From Undaria pinnatifida (lineage: Eukaryota; Sar; Phaeophyceae; Laminariales; Alariaceae), in NCBI GenBank assembly GCA_012845835.1, contig JABAKD010000010.1, positions 12,862,473 through 12,926,472 of the forward strand: a DNA stretch of 64,000 nucleotides, given 5' to 3'. A program made the translations under genes and the position numbers. Each line of letters starts with the position of its first letter. Position 1 is the stretch's first letter. Below are positions 53,661-63,254 of the stretch, piece by piece. The notes beneath the pieces are model-generated. The model did no database searches. It was not told where the DNA came from and saw nothing but the letters and a program-made list of their open reading frames with translations.

Positions 53661-54059
53661 TTATACCCTACTATGTGTACTGATGTCGTAGAAAGAACGG
53701 TTTCATGTGACAACACGACCTGCACCTGCATGCGGTTTGTCCTTGCTTCGAATCCCGGCCACATAATCAGAATACATGATCGTGCATATAATACCAAATA
53801 CAGCACCAAATACCTTGTTCAGCAAGCAGTTTTATCCCAGAGTACCAGGTATAATCCCATGCAGCATGTTCGCGCGTCGTGAGTTTTTTTCTTGTGGTTC
53901 GGGTCCCTTTTTTCTCATTTGTGATGTGTCTCCATTGGATGTCATTTGACTCGACGATCGCAGAGGAAATGTTAACGTTGGTTGATGCTGGATTTCCTAT
54001 GACGCAAGAACAGCACACCAAGTAAGGCTGATTCGTCCTTGAGTATGATACCAAATATG

Positions 54060-54200
54060 CCCGGAGACGGCCAGTCAAGGGGAGACGTCCAGCTTTCAAT
54101 GGTGTCAAACCGATCGTTTCAAACCGAAACCTAGTGATTTGGCGTCAGTCAAGGTGAATTATTGGAAAATTGCCATCGGTCAAGCGGTCAAAGTGCCTGG
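54060..54200 (+). repeat. GTCAAGG island, copy 4
   Basis: GGAGACGGCCAGTCAAGGGG, GGCGTCAGTCAAGGTGAAT and ATCGGTCAAGCGGTCAAAG. Confidence 0.6.
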
Positions 54201-54394
54201 ATGCTACGGGCTGTGTGGCAAGAAGGAAGTCGCAGCCCGTGGGCACGTGGTGCGTTTTGATATGATACACAAAATGTAACCCAGGATTTTTTAACTTGTA
54301 CAGCACGAGAAGATATCATAGTTTAATGATACCAGCCAGGTACTATTAATATTAGTAAGTGCTATGTGTACACGCATGCACGACTGGCTCAGGG

Positions 54395-54535
54395 GTTCAG
54401 AGCAAAGATGCTGGTTGACGGCACTCTTTCCCCTTGACGGACGGACAGCCGTCAAGGAGATCCACGCACTAGAACTAGTATGGTACGTCCAATGCCGCCA
54501 AAAATAGACCGTCAACCGAACTCCACACACCATAC
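54395..54535 (+). repeat. TTGACGG/CCGTCAA repeat, copy 5
   Basis: AGCAAAGATGCTGGTTGACGG, CTTGACGGACGGACAGCCGT and AATAGACCGTCAACCGAAC. Confidence 0.85.
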
Positions 54536-54539
54536 CGAT

Positions 54540-55980
54540 GCAAGGGCTCGCGAAAATGTGAGGGGAAACATCTCACATGCTGTTCAATAGGGTGAATGTA
54601 GAGGCGAATACATACGATATCGTACCCGAGGGTATCATGGGAAGAAGGTATAACGGCCTCACGACCTCTCGTTCTATGGGTGTAACATGATGAAACCTGC
54701 GATCTAGCGACCTGCCAGGTATCTCCTTTCACCCCGTTACCCTTTCGTCTAAACAAGTACCAACTCACACACCGTCTTCGTCGACAAACATCCCGCGGGG
54801 GTCGGGATCCGGCATGCTGCTGCTGCGGACCCGCTGTCAGGTATATGCTACATGGCATGCTCCGAAGTACAGTAGTTGCATCGTTTTCATTTAAACGTCT
54901 CTCGGAACTATTGGTGTTATTGGTTGACATGTTGTCTGCGTATTGGCGTCATACGCGTGACGTTTTCTATCATGCGGGGCACCCGACTAAAAGATGCAAA
55001 CCGAGGAAACATCGAAAATCGCCCCCGTTGTCCTGTGTTTTTGTTGGAGACGGTGGGCTTCACCTGTTCACGACTGGAAACCCATTTTTGGAGACATCTT
55101 ACTTGTAATTTGTATAGGGAGTTTTTTGGGGGGGCTCTAAAAACCTTGTTTGCTATGGAGTCAATCGATTCTAATGGGTACGCTACTTGACTCCTTTCAA
55201 TCCTACAGCAGTGCTACGCGCTCTCGCTCCGCTGTGCCCCAGGCGACCGTCTCTGGCAAGTGCGACAGCTCTTCTGTCGCTTCTGTCCGGCCGCTCCGCT
55301 CCGGCTATCGTATGTTTTCGTCTCTCTTGGAACGATCGACGAAGTTCGTCTGTTGTATATATCATAATCCCTTCCACGCCTCCACAAACACCACTTTCTT
55401 ACGCAAAAAAATACTGCATTTTTCGAGAAGTAAAGCCTCCTATCCGGATCTCAGGTTTTCGGAAATGCTAAAAGCTGTCCGCGCGGCCCACCTCTAACTG
55501 GTAGCTCGTAGCCCATACGAGGTACGTGTGTATGAATGCGCGCGTGCTCGTTCTCTTAATCCTGTAGCCCTTGGTCCTGGGGTGTCGAAAACAAGGCTGC
55601 CCCCCCCCGTCACCCCCCCTTCCCGTCCCGGCTGTAACGGTAATATGCTACTGATGTTGAAATCGCAAGATAACACATACCCTGATACGAATATACCTGG
55701 TACGAATTTTCGGAGACGATTTTCTCTAAGGCTAGGCGGTCTCACAAAACGAATATGGAAGCTTTCGGAACAGCGTAATCGAGGTATTTTCTTCTAGTTG
55801 CGTCGCTCGGCCTTTTGCGCCCTGCCCTCTCCGTTGACGAGGCAATCAGGTTGGAATTGCGATCGAGGGGGGGGCGTGTGCTGACTTGCATGTTACCAGG
55901 TATGCGGTACGCTCTAGGCGGCTTTGGTTTGCTGTTGCGCGATGGGGGCGGCGAGTTGACCCTCAGCTGTTATGGGCTAC
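54540..55980. other. No assignable gene
   Basis: Several frames of 80-150 codons on both strands (for example - strand 54930-54475 and + strand 55150-55497) lack domains. GCTCCG words cluster at 55215-55310. Confidence 0.4.
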
Positions 55981-55984
55981 TGGT

Positions 55985-55986
55985 GG

Positions 55987-56021
<35 letters not shown>

Positions 56022-56023
56022 GC

Positions 56024-56082
<59 letters not shown>

Positions 56083-56122
56083 TTGTTTTTGTTGTTGTTG
56101 TTGGTTGTTGTTGTTGGTTGTT
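55985..56122 (+). repeat. (TTG)n microsatellite with AAC-family tail reversed
   Basis: About 40 TTG units with one GCT and a TTTATG interruption, followed at 56121 by TTCCCACATTAACTCGCATT, the reverse complement of the AAC-family 3' end. It is therefore an expanded tail on the - strand. Confidence 0.92.
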
Positions 56123-56440
56123 CCCACATTAACTCGCATTGGTACATATGTATGGCGGCTCGATTGATGTCTACGAGTGTGTGTGTGGTTTGTCTCGACG
56201 AGACCTTCTAAAAGGCGCCGTTTTTGTTTTGTGTGTGCTTTGCTTATTTTCGGAGGAAGTCGGCTCTGGAAATCATCGCAGGGGGCACGTTAACCCTTTT
56301 AGCATCGCACTCCCGGCACGGGGAAAAACTTACTTGGAGTTAGAGAAGGACGGTTTAGGAGTTGGGAATGGTTCAACATTAGCTAATTAACTTGCGTGTT
56401 GTTCGTACGGTGCTCGTACAGAAGTATATTATTTGATTAA
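56123..56440. other. No recognisable gene
   Basis: A short frame reads through from the microsatellite; no domain. Confidence 0.4.
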
Positions 56441-56446
56441 AAATGC

Positions 56447-56493
56447 TTATATAAGGACGTCAGCTGTGAGTTCGACGGATTTAGGGTCGATTG
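56447..56493 (-). repeat. Terminal module, type B (5' truncated)
   Basis: Reverse complement: ATCGACCCTAAATCCGTCGA, ACTCACAGCTGACG, TCCTTATATAAGC. Confidence 0.8.
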
Positions 56494-56739
56494 TTGTTCA
56501 TTCGCTTCGTGCTAGATGTATTGATTGCTTGTATGTACGATGATACCGTGATCAATTACTACGTTACAACAGCAGCAGTACTTACTCTGCATCAATCCTA
56601 GCAGGAACTACCATCAACAACTACCTATGACGCTGCAGTTGCACTGCTGCAACGAGATCGACAACGATCTTGTGTGTCTTCACAGTACAGCAGTGACCTT
56701 TCCGCCCACCCATCTGCCCCCCCCTCCGCCCTGCGTGCT

Positions 56740-56960
56740 TGTTGATTGCGGCTGGCATTCCATGGCCTGACCACTTCGCTCTATGTTGCGATGTGTATCT
56801 CTGTCTCGTAGTTTTGTGACCACAGCAGCATTGGTTACAGTACCAGATCTCGTCTCCATGAGGCATCGGCACAGACACTGAATTGGTTTTGCTGGATTTA
56901 GATGGGCGCAAACGTCAGTTTTTTGTGAAGAATACACACATTCAGCACAACCCGTGTCCG
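56740..56960 (-). mobile_element. SINE-3 family, copy
   Basis: On the + strand: TGTATCTCTGTCTCGTAG, CCAGATCTCGTCTCCATGAG, GGCATCGGCACAGACACTG, GATTTAGATGGGCGCAAACG. Confidence 0.82.
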
Positions 56961-56979
56961 TGCCCATGCCTCGGGCTAC

Positions 56980-57060
56980 GTAGGCTGACTTCCACTTTCA
57001 TTTTTTGAATATTTTTGGCGGATGTATGACTGGCTTCAGCTTTCAGTTATGATATACCGG
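56980..57060 (+). mobile_element. (AAC)n-tailed family, 5' part only
   Basis: TAGGCTGACTTCCACTTTCA, GGCGGATGTATGACTGGCTTC match the head of copies at 42430 and 48035; the 3' part is absent. Confidence 0.65.
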
Positions 57061-57117
57061 TACCAGGTACCAGGTACAAGGTCCCTGGTATGATATTTAC
57101 ATACGTGTACATATCAT

Positions 57118-57570
57118 ATATAAGGAGTCGCCGACCTATATCACCCGGTCGCCCCGGTGACGTATCAGGTTATCCTCGAGCCTGGTATAGGTCAGTTTCG
57201 TGAGTTCGAATCCCCCCGAGTGCATGCTCGTATACGTTCGTGGGAACTTTTTCTGCGCACAAATTGACCTGCTGAAAGCGCAAGAACGCGAGTTAGCAAC
57301 ATTCGATGAAAAGTCGACGAGCAGTGGGATTGCTGAACCCTTCGTATGCGCGACAAAAATTGAAGGCAGGAATCGGCGGGGAGAAAGGACGACACCTGTG
57401 ACCACGGCGTGTCCAGAAGCTGGAAAGCAGAAGTGTGGAAAAAAAAAAAAATCCTTCATGAAGAAACATAACCCGCAGTACGCGCGATTGGATCATCACA
57501 ACAGCTTGCAGGGATGAGTTTCGACAAAATCTTCGATCTCACAGCTGGAATGTATTTTATTTTTATTATA
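57118..57570 (+). mobile_element. Element E end interrupted by a tRNA-headed SINE
   Basis: The left piece AAGGAGTCGCCGACCTATATC (57121-57140) and right piece CCTTCATGAAGAAACATAAC, CCGCAGTACGCGCGATTGG, then the type A module at 57502-57570, together match the E end at 41820. The SINE lies between them. Confidence 0.87.
57140..57453 (+). mobile_element. tRNA-headed SINE, copy 5 (near full length)
   Basis: CGCCCCGGTGACGTATCAGG (A box), GTGAGTTCGAATCCCCCC (B box), GCACAAATTGACCTGCTG, GTGGGATTGCTGAACCC, CCTGTGACCACGGCGTGTCC, AGAAGCTGGAAAGCAGAAG and a 13-A tail. Confidence 0.92.
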
Positions 57571-57611
57571 TCACCTTCGGTTCGTTTTTTTTTTTCCCTA
57601 TTCATAGGGTA

Positions 57612-57614
57612 ATC

Positions 57615-57713
<99 letters not shown>

Positions 57714-57739
57714 CGTTGTTGTTGTCGTTGTTGTTGTGG

Positions 57740-57818
<79 letters not shown>

Positions 57819-57865
57819 CGTTGTTGTCGTTTGTTGTTGTTGTTGTTGTTGTTGTTGCCTCACTT
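57612..57865 (+). repeat. (GTT)n microsatellite, about 250 bp, expanded tail of repeat Q
   Basis: About 84 GTT units with a few GTC/GTG changes. It is followed by CCTCACTTTAACTCTCGTCA and AGAGTCCGTGGTTGCAC, the reversed tail of repeat Q. Open frames reading poly-Leu/Val or poly-Thr are artefacts of the repeat. Confidence 0.95.
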
Positions 57866-57869
57866 TAAC

Positions 57870-58245
57870 TCTCGTCAAACATCTAGAGTCCGTGGTTGCA
57901 CAAAGATGCTTGTAATCCTAGGAAGATCCGACAAACCAAATGAAATCAAAATTCGTCCGGGAAATACTACGCTTTCCGGCTAAAAACGCACGATACGAAG
58001 AAGAAGGCGCACAAATGAAATGATCCAATGTGCAAACTGCACTCACATGGCCGCGGGTATCCACTCAACTACGGCATACTTGTAGAGTTCCCCCGTTCAC
58101 ACAACTAACCAACTCGCGGCTACAAACTTCAGCGGTTGGGCTGCCTCCACCGCCGTATGAACCGCACGGTAATCGTGAGCGCAGACGAACGCGCCTGCTG
58201 TCTAGAGTGCTGTCAGAGTGACGACCCGCGGGCATGCAGTGCTAC
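57870..58245 (-). mobile_element. Repeat Q, copy 2
   Basis: Inverted relative to 47520-47935: CGGGAAATACTACGCTTTCC, CACATGGCCGCGGGTATCCA, CAACTAACCAACTCGCGGC and GTGACGACCCGCGGGCATG. Confidence 0.9.
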
Positions 58246-58335
58246 TACTCCGTAGTGACTGGAGCCTGTCCTGTACCACGGCGGACTTGACTATGCGAGT
58301 TGACGTGAGAGCAACAACAACAACAACAACAACAA
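58246..58335 (+). mobile_element. (AAC)n-tailed family, 3' part
   Basis: AGTGACTGGAGCCTGTCCTG, ACTTGACTATGCGAGTTGAC, GTGAGAGCAACAACAACAAC. It begins exactly where repeat Q copy 2 ends, head to head. Confidence 0.85.
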
Positions 58336-58392
58336 TGATCTACGAGAGACGAGCTTTGTGGTTTGTTATAACCTACCAGACATATTAGCGAA

Positions 58393-58462
58393 GATGAAAA
58401 AATACACATGAGCTGTGGGATCGACCAAAAAGGTTTGTTTTTTTTCAAATCTCAGCTTTACA
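58393..58462 (-). repeat. Terminal module, type C
   Basis: Reverse complement: AAAGCTGAGATTTGAAAAAA, TTTTTGGTCGATCCCACAGC, TCATGTGTATTTTTTCATC. Confidence 0.82.
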
Positions 58463-58524
58463 CCTGCATGTTTTTTCATTTTTTTATATATATGAAATAC
58501 TACGTTTTTTTAGTGCATACTTCT

Positions 58525-58800
58525 ACTTTCCAGCTTCTGGACAAGCCGTGGTCACAGGTGTCGTCCCTTCTTCCCCCCGGTTCTTGCCTTCAATTTGGGT
58601 TCAGCAATCCCGCTGCTCGTAGATTTTTCGTCGAGTGTTGCTAACTCACGCTCTCGCGTTTTCCGCACGTCAATTATTGCACAAGAAAAAGTCCCCCCGA
58701 ATTCATACGAGTATGCACTCGGCGGGATTCGAACTCACGAAACTGGCCTATACCAGGCTCGAGGATAACCTCATACGCCGCCGGGGCGACCGGTATCATA
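58525..58800 (-). mobile_element. tRNA-headed SINE, copy 6
   Basis: On the - strand: CGCCCCGGCGGCGTATGAGG, GTGAGTTCGAATCCCGCC (B box), GGGACTTTTTCTTGTGC, GCAGCGGGATTGCTGAACCC, CCACGGCTTGTCCAGAAGCT. Confidence 0.9.
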
Positions 58801-58919
58801 TGCATACGTCGTATATTTGCTGATATCGGTGAAAAGTTGTGTACGGTGAAGGGGTAGATTACTGCTGCTGCAGCTACTGCTGTCCGCTGCTGTCGGGTCG
58901 ACATACTCACGCATGCGCA

Positions 58920-59125
58920 TACAATGGCAGCTTGAGCTGCCGGAGTAGGAAAGCGGGGACGGCTGGTAGGGACAGCTCGCGCTATCGCTATCACGGGAAC
59001 TAAAGGACACGCCAAAAAACCAACCAGGATTGCCGATGGAATTGAGTTAATTTGACACGACGTGTATGAAAAAACGTGGAAGTGTGGTTTATTGTTCCCC
59101 ATTCGCCGGAGGATAGAAAAGAAAA
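58920..59125 (-). repeat. Interspersed family K, copy 3
   Basis: Reverse complement: ATCCTCCGGCGAATGGGG, ACAATAAACCACACTTCCAC, GGCGTGTCCTTTAGTTCCC and GCGATAGCGCGAGCTGTCCC, the last also in copy 1 at 5975-5995. Confidence 0.85.
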
Positions 59126-59600
59126 AAAAAATGTCTGCTGCCGTTAGTCCGTGTACCGGAGCGTGAAATGTCGTTTTTTATTTGCCCATCTTTTATTTTT
59201 TAAAGAACAAAACATTTCAGCTATGAGATGGATGGACAAAAAAAAAAAGGAGTTTGATTCCATTTATCATCTCGCACTTTTTTTTTCTTTTGTCTTTCTC
59301 TATTTGGTGTCATGTGATACGTGCATGTACTATTATAACTGTATGTAGGACGGGACGCGTTTCGTGTTTTGACGCCATCAAGACAGTAAAAATAATTTAG
59401 TTGCGAAGACTTGCACGCTGCTGTTGTTGTCTACCATCTTTCCATTTTTTTTTTTTTCAATGCTGTTTGTTGTTTTGTGGTGGGCTGTGAATAACTACCG
59501 CGCATAACGCAAGTACTTCATCCAGGCGTCTGATGTGGAGTACTAACTGCTGTAGTAGCATGGGTGAATCTCGTCCGTACCACATACAGCAGTACAGTAG
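59126..59600. other. No recognisable gene
   Basis: A/T-run-rich sequence with short frames only. Confidence 0.4.
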
Positions 59601-59604
59601 TGGT

Positions 59605-59880
59605 AGGTTGATGATGCAGATTGGAATCCTCCCGAGTAAATGCTGCTCGTGCTCGGAGGGACTTCTGCATGCGAAAAAAAATGATTTCGTACGAAGCCGA
59701 AAGCGCCGAAAACATAATTTAGCAAAAAAAACCCCGATGAAACTCGACGAGCATAAACAGCTGAAAGGTGGAAATAGTGAACCCTCGAACCCTGTGCGTG
59801 ATATAAATGAAGGCACGTATATACCGGGTGGGAGAAGGGAAAACACCGGCTTCTGTGTCATCGGCTTGTTGTAAAAGTTT
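59605..59880 (+). mobile_element. SINE related to the tRNA-headed family (diverged)
   Basis: GCAGATTGGAATCCTCCCGAG (B-box remnant), CCGAAAGCGCCGAAAAC, GATGAAACTCGACGAGC, GAACCCTCGAACCCTGTGCG and AAACACCGGCTTCTGTGTCA parallel the family order with many changes. Confidence 0.6.
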
Positions 59881-59904
59881 TTACCTGATACGTACCTGGT
59901 ATGA

Positions 59905-60140
59905 GTTAAGCTGATGCTCGTATACTTTCGTGGGGACTTTTTCTTGTCCACATATTGACTTGGGGAAAACGCTAGAGCGTGAGTTAGCAACACTCGATGG
60001 AAAATCGACGACCAGTGGGATTGCTGAACCCTATGGGCGATAAAAATCGAAGGCAAGAACCGGGGGGAAGAAGGGACGACACCTGTGACCACGGCTTGTC
60101 CAGAAGCTGGAAAGTAGAAGTGTGCAAAAAAAAAGATTAT
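59905..60140 (+). mobile_element. tRNA-headed SINE, copy 7 (5' truncated)
   Basis: ATGCTCGTATACTTTCGTGG, GTGGGATTGCTGAACCC, CACCTGTGACCACGGCTTGT, CCAGAAGCTGGAAAGTAGAA and an A-tail. The tRNA head is missing. Confidence 0.9.
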
Positions 60141-60675
60141 ATGCAAAGTCAAAAAGCGATGATTAAAAACATGAACAAAAAAAACTGCTGGTGGAACGGT
60201 TCTCGAAAAGAGCATCGGGTAGAACAACCAACTGAAAATAACCAAAAAGACGCTAAATAATCATGTGCGGAACCGATTTTTTTTTGAGTATAATGCGTAT
60301 GCGAGCGGGGGGGGGGGGGGGTAGGGGCGTATCTCTGCACCATATGTAAATCTGGTGGAACGGTCGTAGGACATCAAGTAAGATATCGAAACATCCATTA
60401 CATACACAATGGTACTCGTATTTTAACTTTTTATAATACACTCGACAATACTCGTATCATGAAAAAGATACGTCTCCGAAGGCGGGGGGAGGTCGGAGGG
60501 GTCCAGCTGTCCCGGCCCGAACTCCTCAAACGAGCCTGAACTCTTCGAAGGAGGGCGCTGTTGGTCAACCCTTGCATCTGCTGACGCCGCCGTTTCGCCA
60601 CTCCCTCCTACCCGTGCGCGATGATGTGGAGACTTTTTCGTGCTCTGTCTCGGTGGGTTCATGGATATACTGCAG
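60141..60675. other. No recognisable gene
   Basis: Contains an 18-G run at 60307. A - strand frame enters the following microsatellite; no domain. Confidence 0.4.
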
Positions 60676-60676
60676 G

Positions 60677-60975
60677 AGCTTTGCCTTGCCTTGCCTTGCC
60701 TTGCCTTGCCTTGCCTTGCCTTGCCTTGCCTTGCCTTGCCTTGATTTGCCTTGCCTTGCCTTGCCTTGCCTTGCCTTGCCTTGCCTTGCCTTGCCTCTTG
60801 CATTGCCATGCCTTCCGTCGCTCTTTCTTGCCTTTTCGGGCCTTACTTTGCCTTTCCTGGCCTTGCCTTGCCTTGTCTTGCCTTGCTTGGCGTTGCCCTG
60901 CCTTCCCCTGCCTTGAATTGCTTCGCCTTTTCTGGCCTTGCCTTCGCTTGCCTTGCCTTGCTTTGCCTCACCCGT
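60677..60975 (+). repeat. (CCTTG)n pentanucleotide array
   Basis: Nearly pure to about 60797, then degenerate CCTTGCCTTT/CCTTCCC to 60975. Long frames on either strand reflect the absence of stops in the repeat. Confidence 0.95.
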
Positions 60976-61550
60976 CAACCCGCCTCGTCTCGCCTGGCGT
61001 GTATCACGGCATATATGACGGCATGGATGGATACCTGGTATACTGCTGTAGTACTGCTGTAACCTAGAATATTGCCTGTGCTGTTGTATTTTACAGTACA
61101 GCAGTAGTTGTGCCATGACCTAGCATAGCCGTACTGCTGTTGTAGCCGATATTTTTGCCTTTGCGATAACATCATGTTCGTAGATAACATCATGCTCATA
61201 GATGTGCCGCCACCTACATACGGTGGTCGTTGCCTCCCGGTCCCTCTAGGTTTTATACAGTACGCGACAACACTTGAGAATTTGGCAGGTGATGATTTCG
61301 CGTTTTCCTGTTTTAGTTGAAAACGATAAGATGATGATCGGTTTTCGTACCGACAACAGCCAGTGTAGGGCACGCCCTGCCTGATGAGTAAGGATCACGG
61401 ATTGGCCAGATTTTCATTTGGTGTCGCGTACGTGTACGGCTTGCTGTATGCTAGGTGCGAGCAAGTTTTGTGTGTGTGTTTTTTTGTTGTCGTTCGAGCT
61501 ACTATCTTTGTTGCGGTTAGCTGCTTTTGCTTGCTGTACGGGTGTGGTGT
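60976..61550. other. No recognisable gene
   Basis: Words TACTGCTGTA and its reverse recur (61042-61140). No supported feature. Confidence 0.4.
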
Positions 61551-61552
61551 CG

Positions 61553-61742
61553 CCTTGTGTTGTGTTGTGTTGTGATGTGATGTGATGTGTTGTGTTGTGT
61601 TGTGTTGTGTTGTGTTGTGTTGTGTTGTGTTGTGTTGTGTTGTGTTGTTTTGTGTTGTGTTGTGTGGTGTGGTGTTGTGTTGTGTTGTGTTGTGTTGTGT
61701 TGTGTTGTGTTGTGATGTGATGTGATGTGTTGTGTTTTGTTG
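61553..61742 (+). repeat. (TGTTG)n pentanucleotide array
   Basis: About 38 units, with TGATG variants symmetrically near both ends (about 61573-61587 and 61711-61725). Confidence 0.95.
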
Positions 61743-61799
61743 TACCGTCTTTTCAACCGCCACGCGGGCGGAGACGGACAGACAAAAATGTGGTGTGGG

Positions 61800-61892
61800 C
61801 GGATGAATGGATGGATGGGTCGATGGGTGGATGGGCGGATCGATGGATGAATCGATGGATGCATGCGTGGATCGGTGGATGGATGGGGAATA
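61800..61892 (+). repeat. (GGAT)n-like tetranucleotide array
   Basis: GATGGATGGGTCGATGG-type units, imperfect. Confidence 0.88.
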
Positions 61893-61911
61893 GCCACGTA
61901 CGAGATTTTTT

Positions 61912-62100
61912 TTTATTATTGTTGTCATCTCTTCGACTATCTTCGCGCTTTTCTTTCTCCTTTTCCGTCCCTAGACGTTGCTCAGATCGAGGGTCACATG
62001 GCAGGCTCTTCTCCCCCCTTCCCACTACGGTACCTGCCTTCATTTTTGTCACGAGAAGACTGCAGCTCTTTGCTCCCTCGTCCACTCGCGTCGAATTAAT
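61912..62100 (+). repeat. Interspersed pyrimidine-rich family P1, copy 4
   Basis: CATCTCTTCGACTATCTTCG, CTTTCTCCTTTTCCGTCCC, GCAGGCTCTTCTCCCCCC, GGTACCTGCCTTC and TCACGAGAAGACTGCAGC. Confidence 0.85.
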
Positions 62101-62487
62101 TGTGCATTCAGTTCTGAATTGAGCAAACTCGAAACTACGACGATCGATCGCACTTGTAGAAAGAAACAGTGCTGTTAAATGATGTGTTACGGCGGTGTTG
62201 TTTGTGTGTACCTGGTGAATTGACATATTTTATGTACTAACTGTGCAGCCGTATTGGGCACTGCTCTAGTGCAAAGTGAACCTTATTTATTAGTCTTATT
62301 TCTGTTGACAGCAGTACCGTGACTTCGAAACTGGAACTTCGGTGCAAGTTCCTATTACAAGGAGGTTGAAAAACGCAGAAGGTGTTGATTTTTTCACGTT
62401 TCGATTTTTTGTATGATATTATTAATAGTGGAATACTATACAGTTTTGCCTGTGGTAGTTCACCAGTCCTTCCTATAAGTTAGAACA

Positions 62488-62550
62488 AATAAAAAATACG
62501 CTTCAGGTTGTGCGATCGGAAGTTTTTTCATGGAAACTCATGTTTGCTCG
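62488..62550 (-). repeat. Terminal module, type C (diverged)
   Basis: Reverse complement: GCAAACATGAGTTTCCATG, CCGATCGCACAACCTG, AAGCGTATTTTTTATTTG. Confidence 0.68.
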
Positions 62551-62789
62551 TACCCTTCATGCCTTTGGTAGTGCACGAACAGCAGTGCCAAGTGCCAATT
62601 ACCCAAAGGTGTTCGGTGTTTCGTTGTTTCTGTTCTACACGTGCTTTTTTCTCAATAACGAAGTTTTTTTTGTTTGTTGATACATGGGCGCGCTGCGGAA
62701 ATTGTTCTGAAGGAGACGGATGGCTATATGGATAAGAACCGAATCGACTCCGGCTCGCGTGAATATGATAAAATTGAAGATTACTATGA

Positions 62790-62832
62790 AGATTATCATG
62801 TATGGATGGATGGACGGATGGATGGATGTATG
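62790..62832 (+). repeat. (ATGG)n microsatellite
   Basis: ATGGATGGATGGACGG units. Confidence 0.88.
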
Positions 62833-62919
62833 GTGCGACGAGAAAGGTAGCGCGTAAACCGCGCGACCGTTTTCTTTGTTTGTTTGGCTACTCGTATCTT
62901 GCTTGAAAAACTTGGTTGT

Positions 62920-63140
62920 GGCGTCGGCGGCGGGGTCGGCGGCGGCGGCGGCGGTGGTGTTGGTGGTGTTGGTGGTGTTGGTGGTGTTGGTCGTGTTGGT
63001 CGTGGTGTTGGTGGTGGTGGTGTTGGTGGTGTTGGTGTTGGTGGTGTTGGTGTTGGTGGTGTTGGTGTTGGTGGTGTTGGTGCTGGTGGTGTTAGTGTTG
63101 GTGTTGGTGGCCGTGGTGGTGATGGTGGTGGTGGCGAGGA
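62920..63140 (+). repeat. (GGTGTT)n/(GGC)n mixed minisatellite
   Basis: GGCGGCGGC, then GGTGGTGTT and GGTGTTGGT blocks with higher-order 15-bp spacing at 63000-63110. Frames reading Gly/Val on the + strand and Asn/Thr on the - strand are low complexity. Confidence 0.92.
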
Positions 63141-63254
63141 CGTCCTGTCTGGACGTGTCTTGAGCTTGAACGATCCGTTGTTTTTGGCGCCGTGATGTTC
63201 TCGACTGCCTGCCTGGGGCTTGGCAATTGCCCTCGTTCGACAGTTTAGCAGTCG

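Noticed and set aside
57456-57878. Poly-Thr/poly-Leu/poly-Val open frames over GTT and TTG tracts (also 55815-56211 and 62635-63270)
   Set aside because: Simple-sequence translation; the frames exist on both strands and have no unique domain.
60423-61116. Lys/Gln/Gly repeat protein on the - strand
   Set aside because: Direct translation of (CAAGG)n; interrupted outside the array.
2591-62550. Terminal module as a conserved small protein (type A reads MSFDEIFDLTAGVYF)
   Set aside because: Types B and C change the peptide in the middle, several copies lack the ATG or shift frame, and many are truncated. Conservation follows nucleotides at both edges, not codons.
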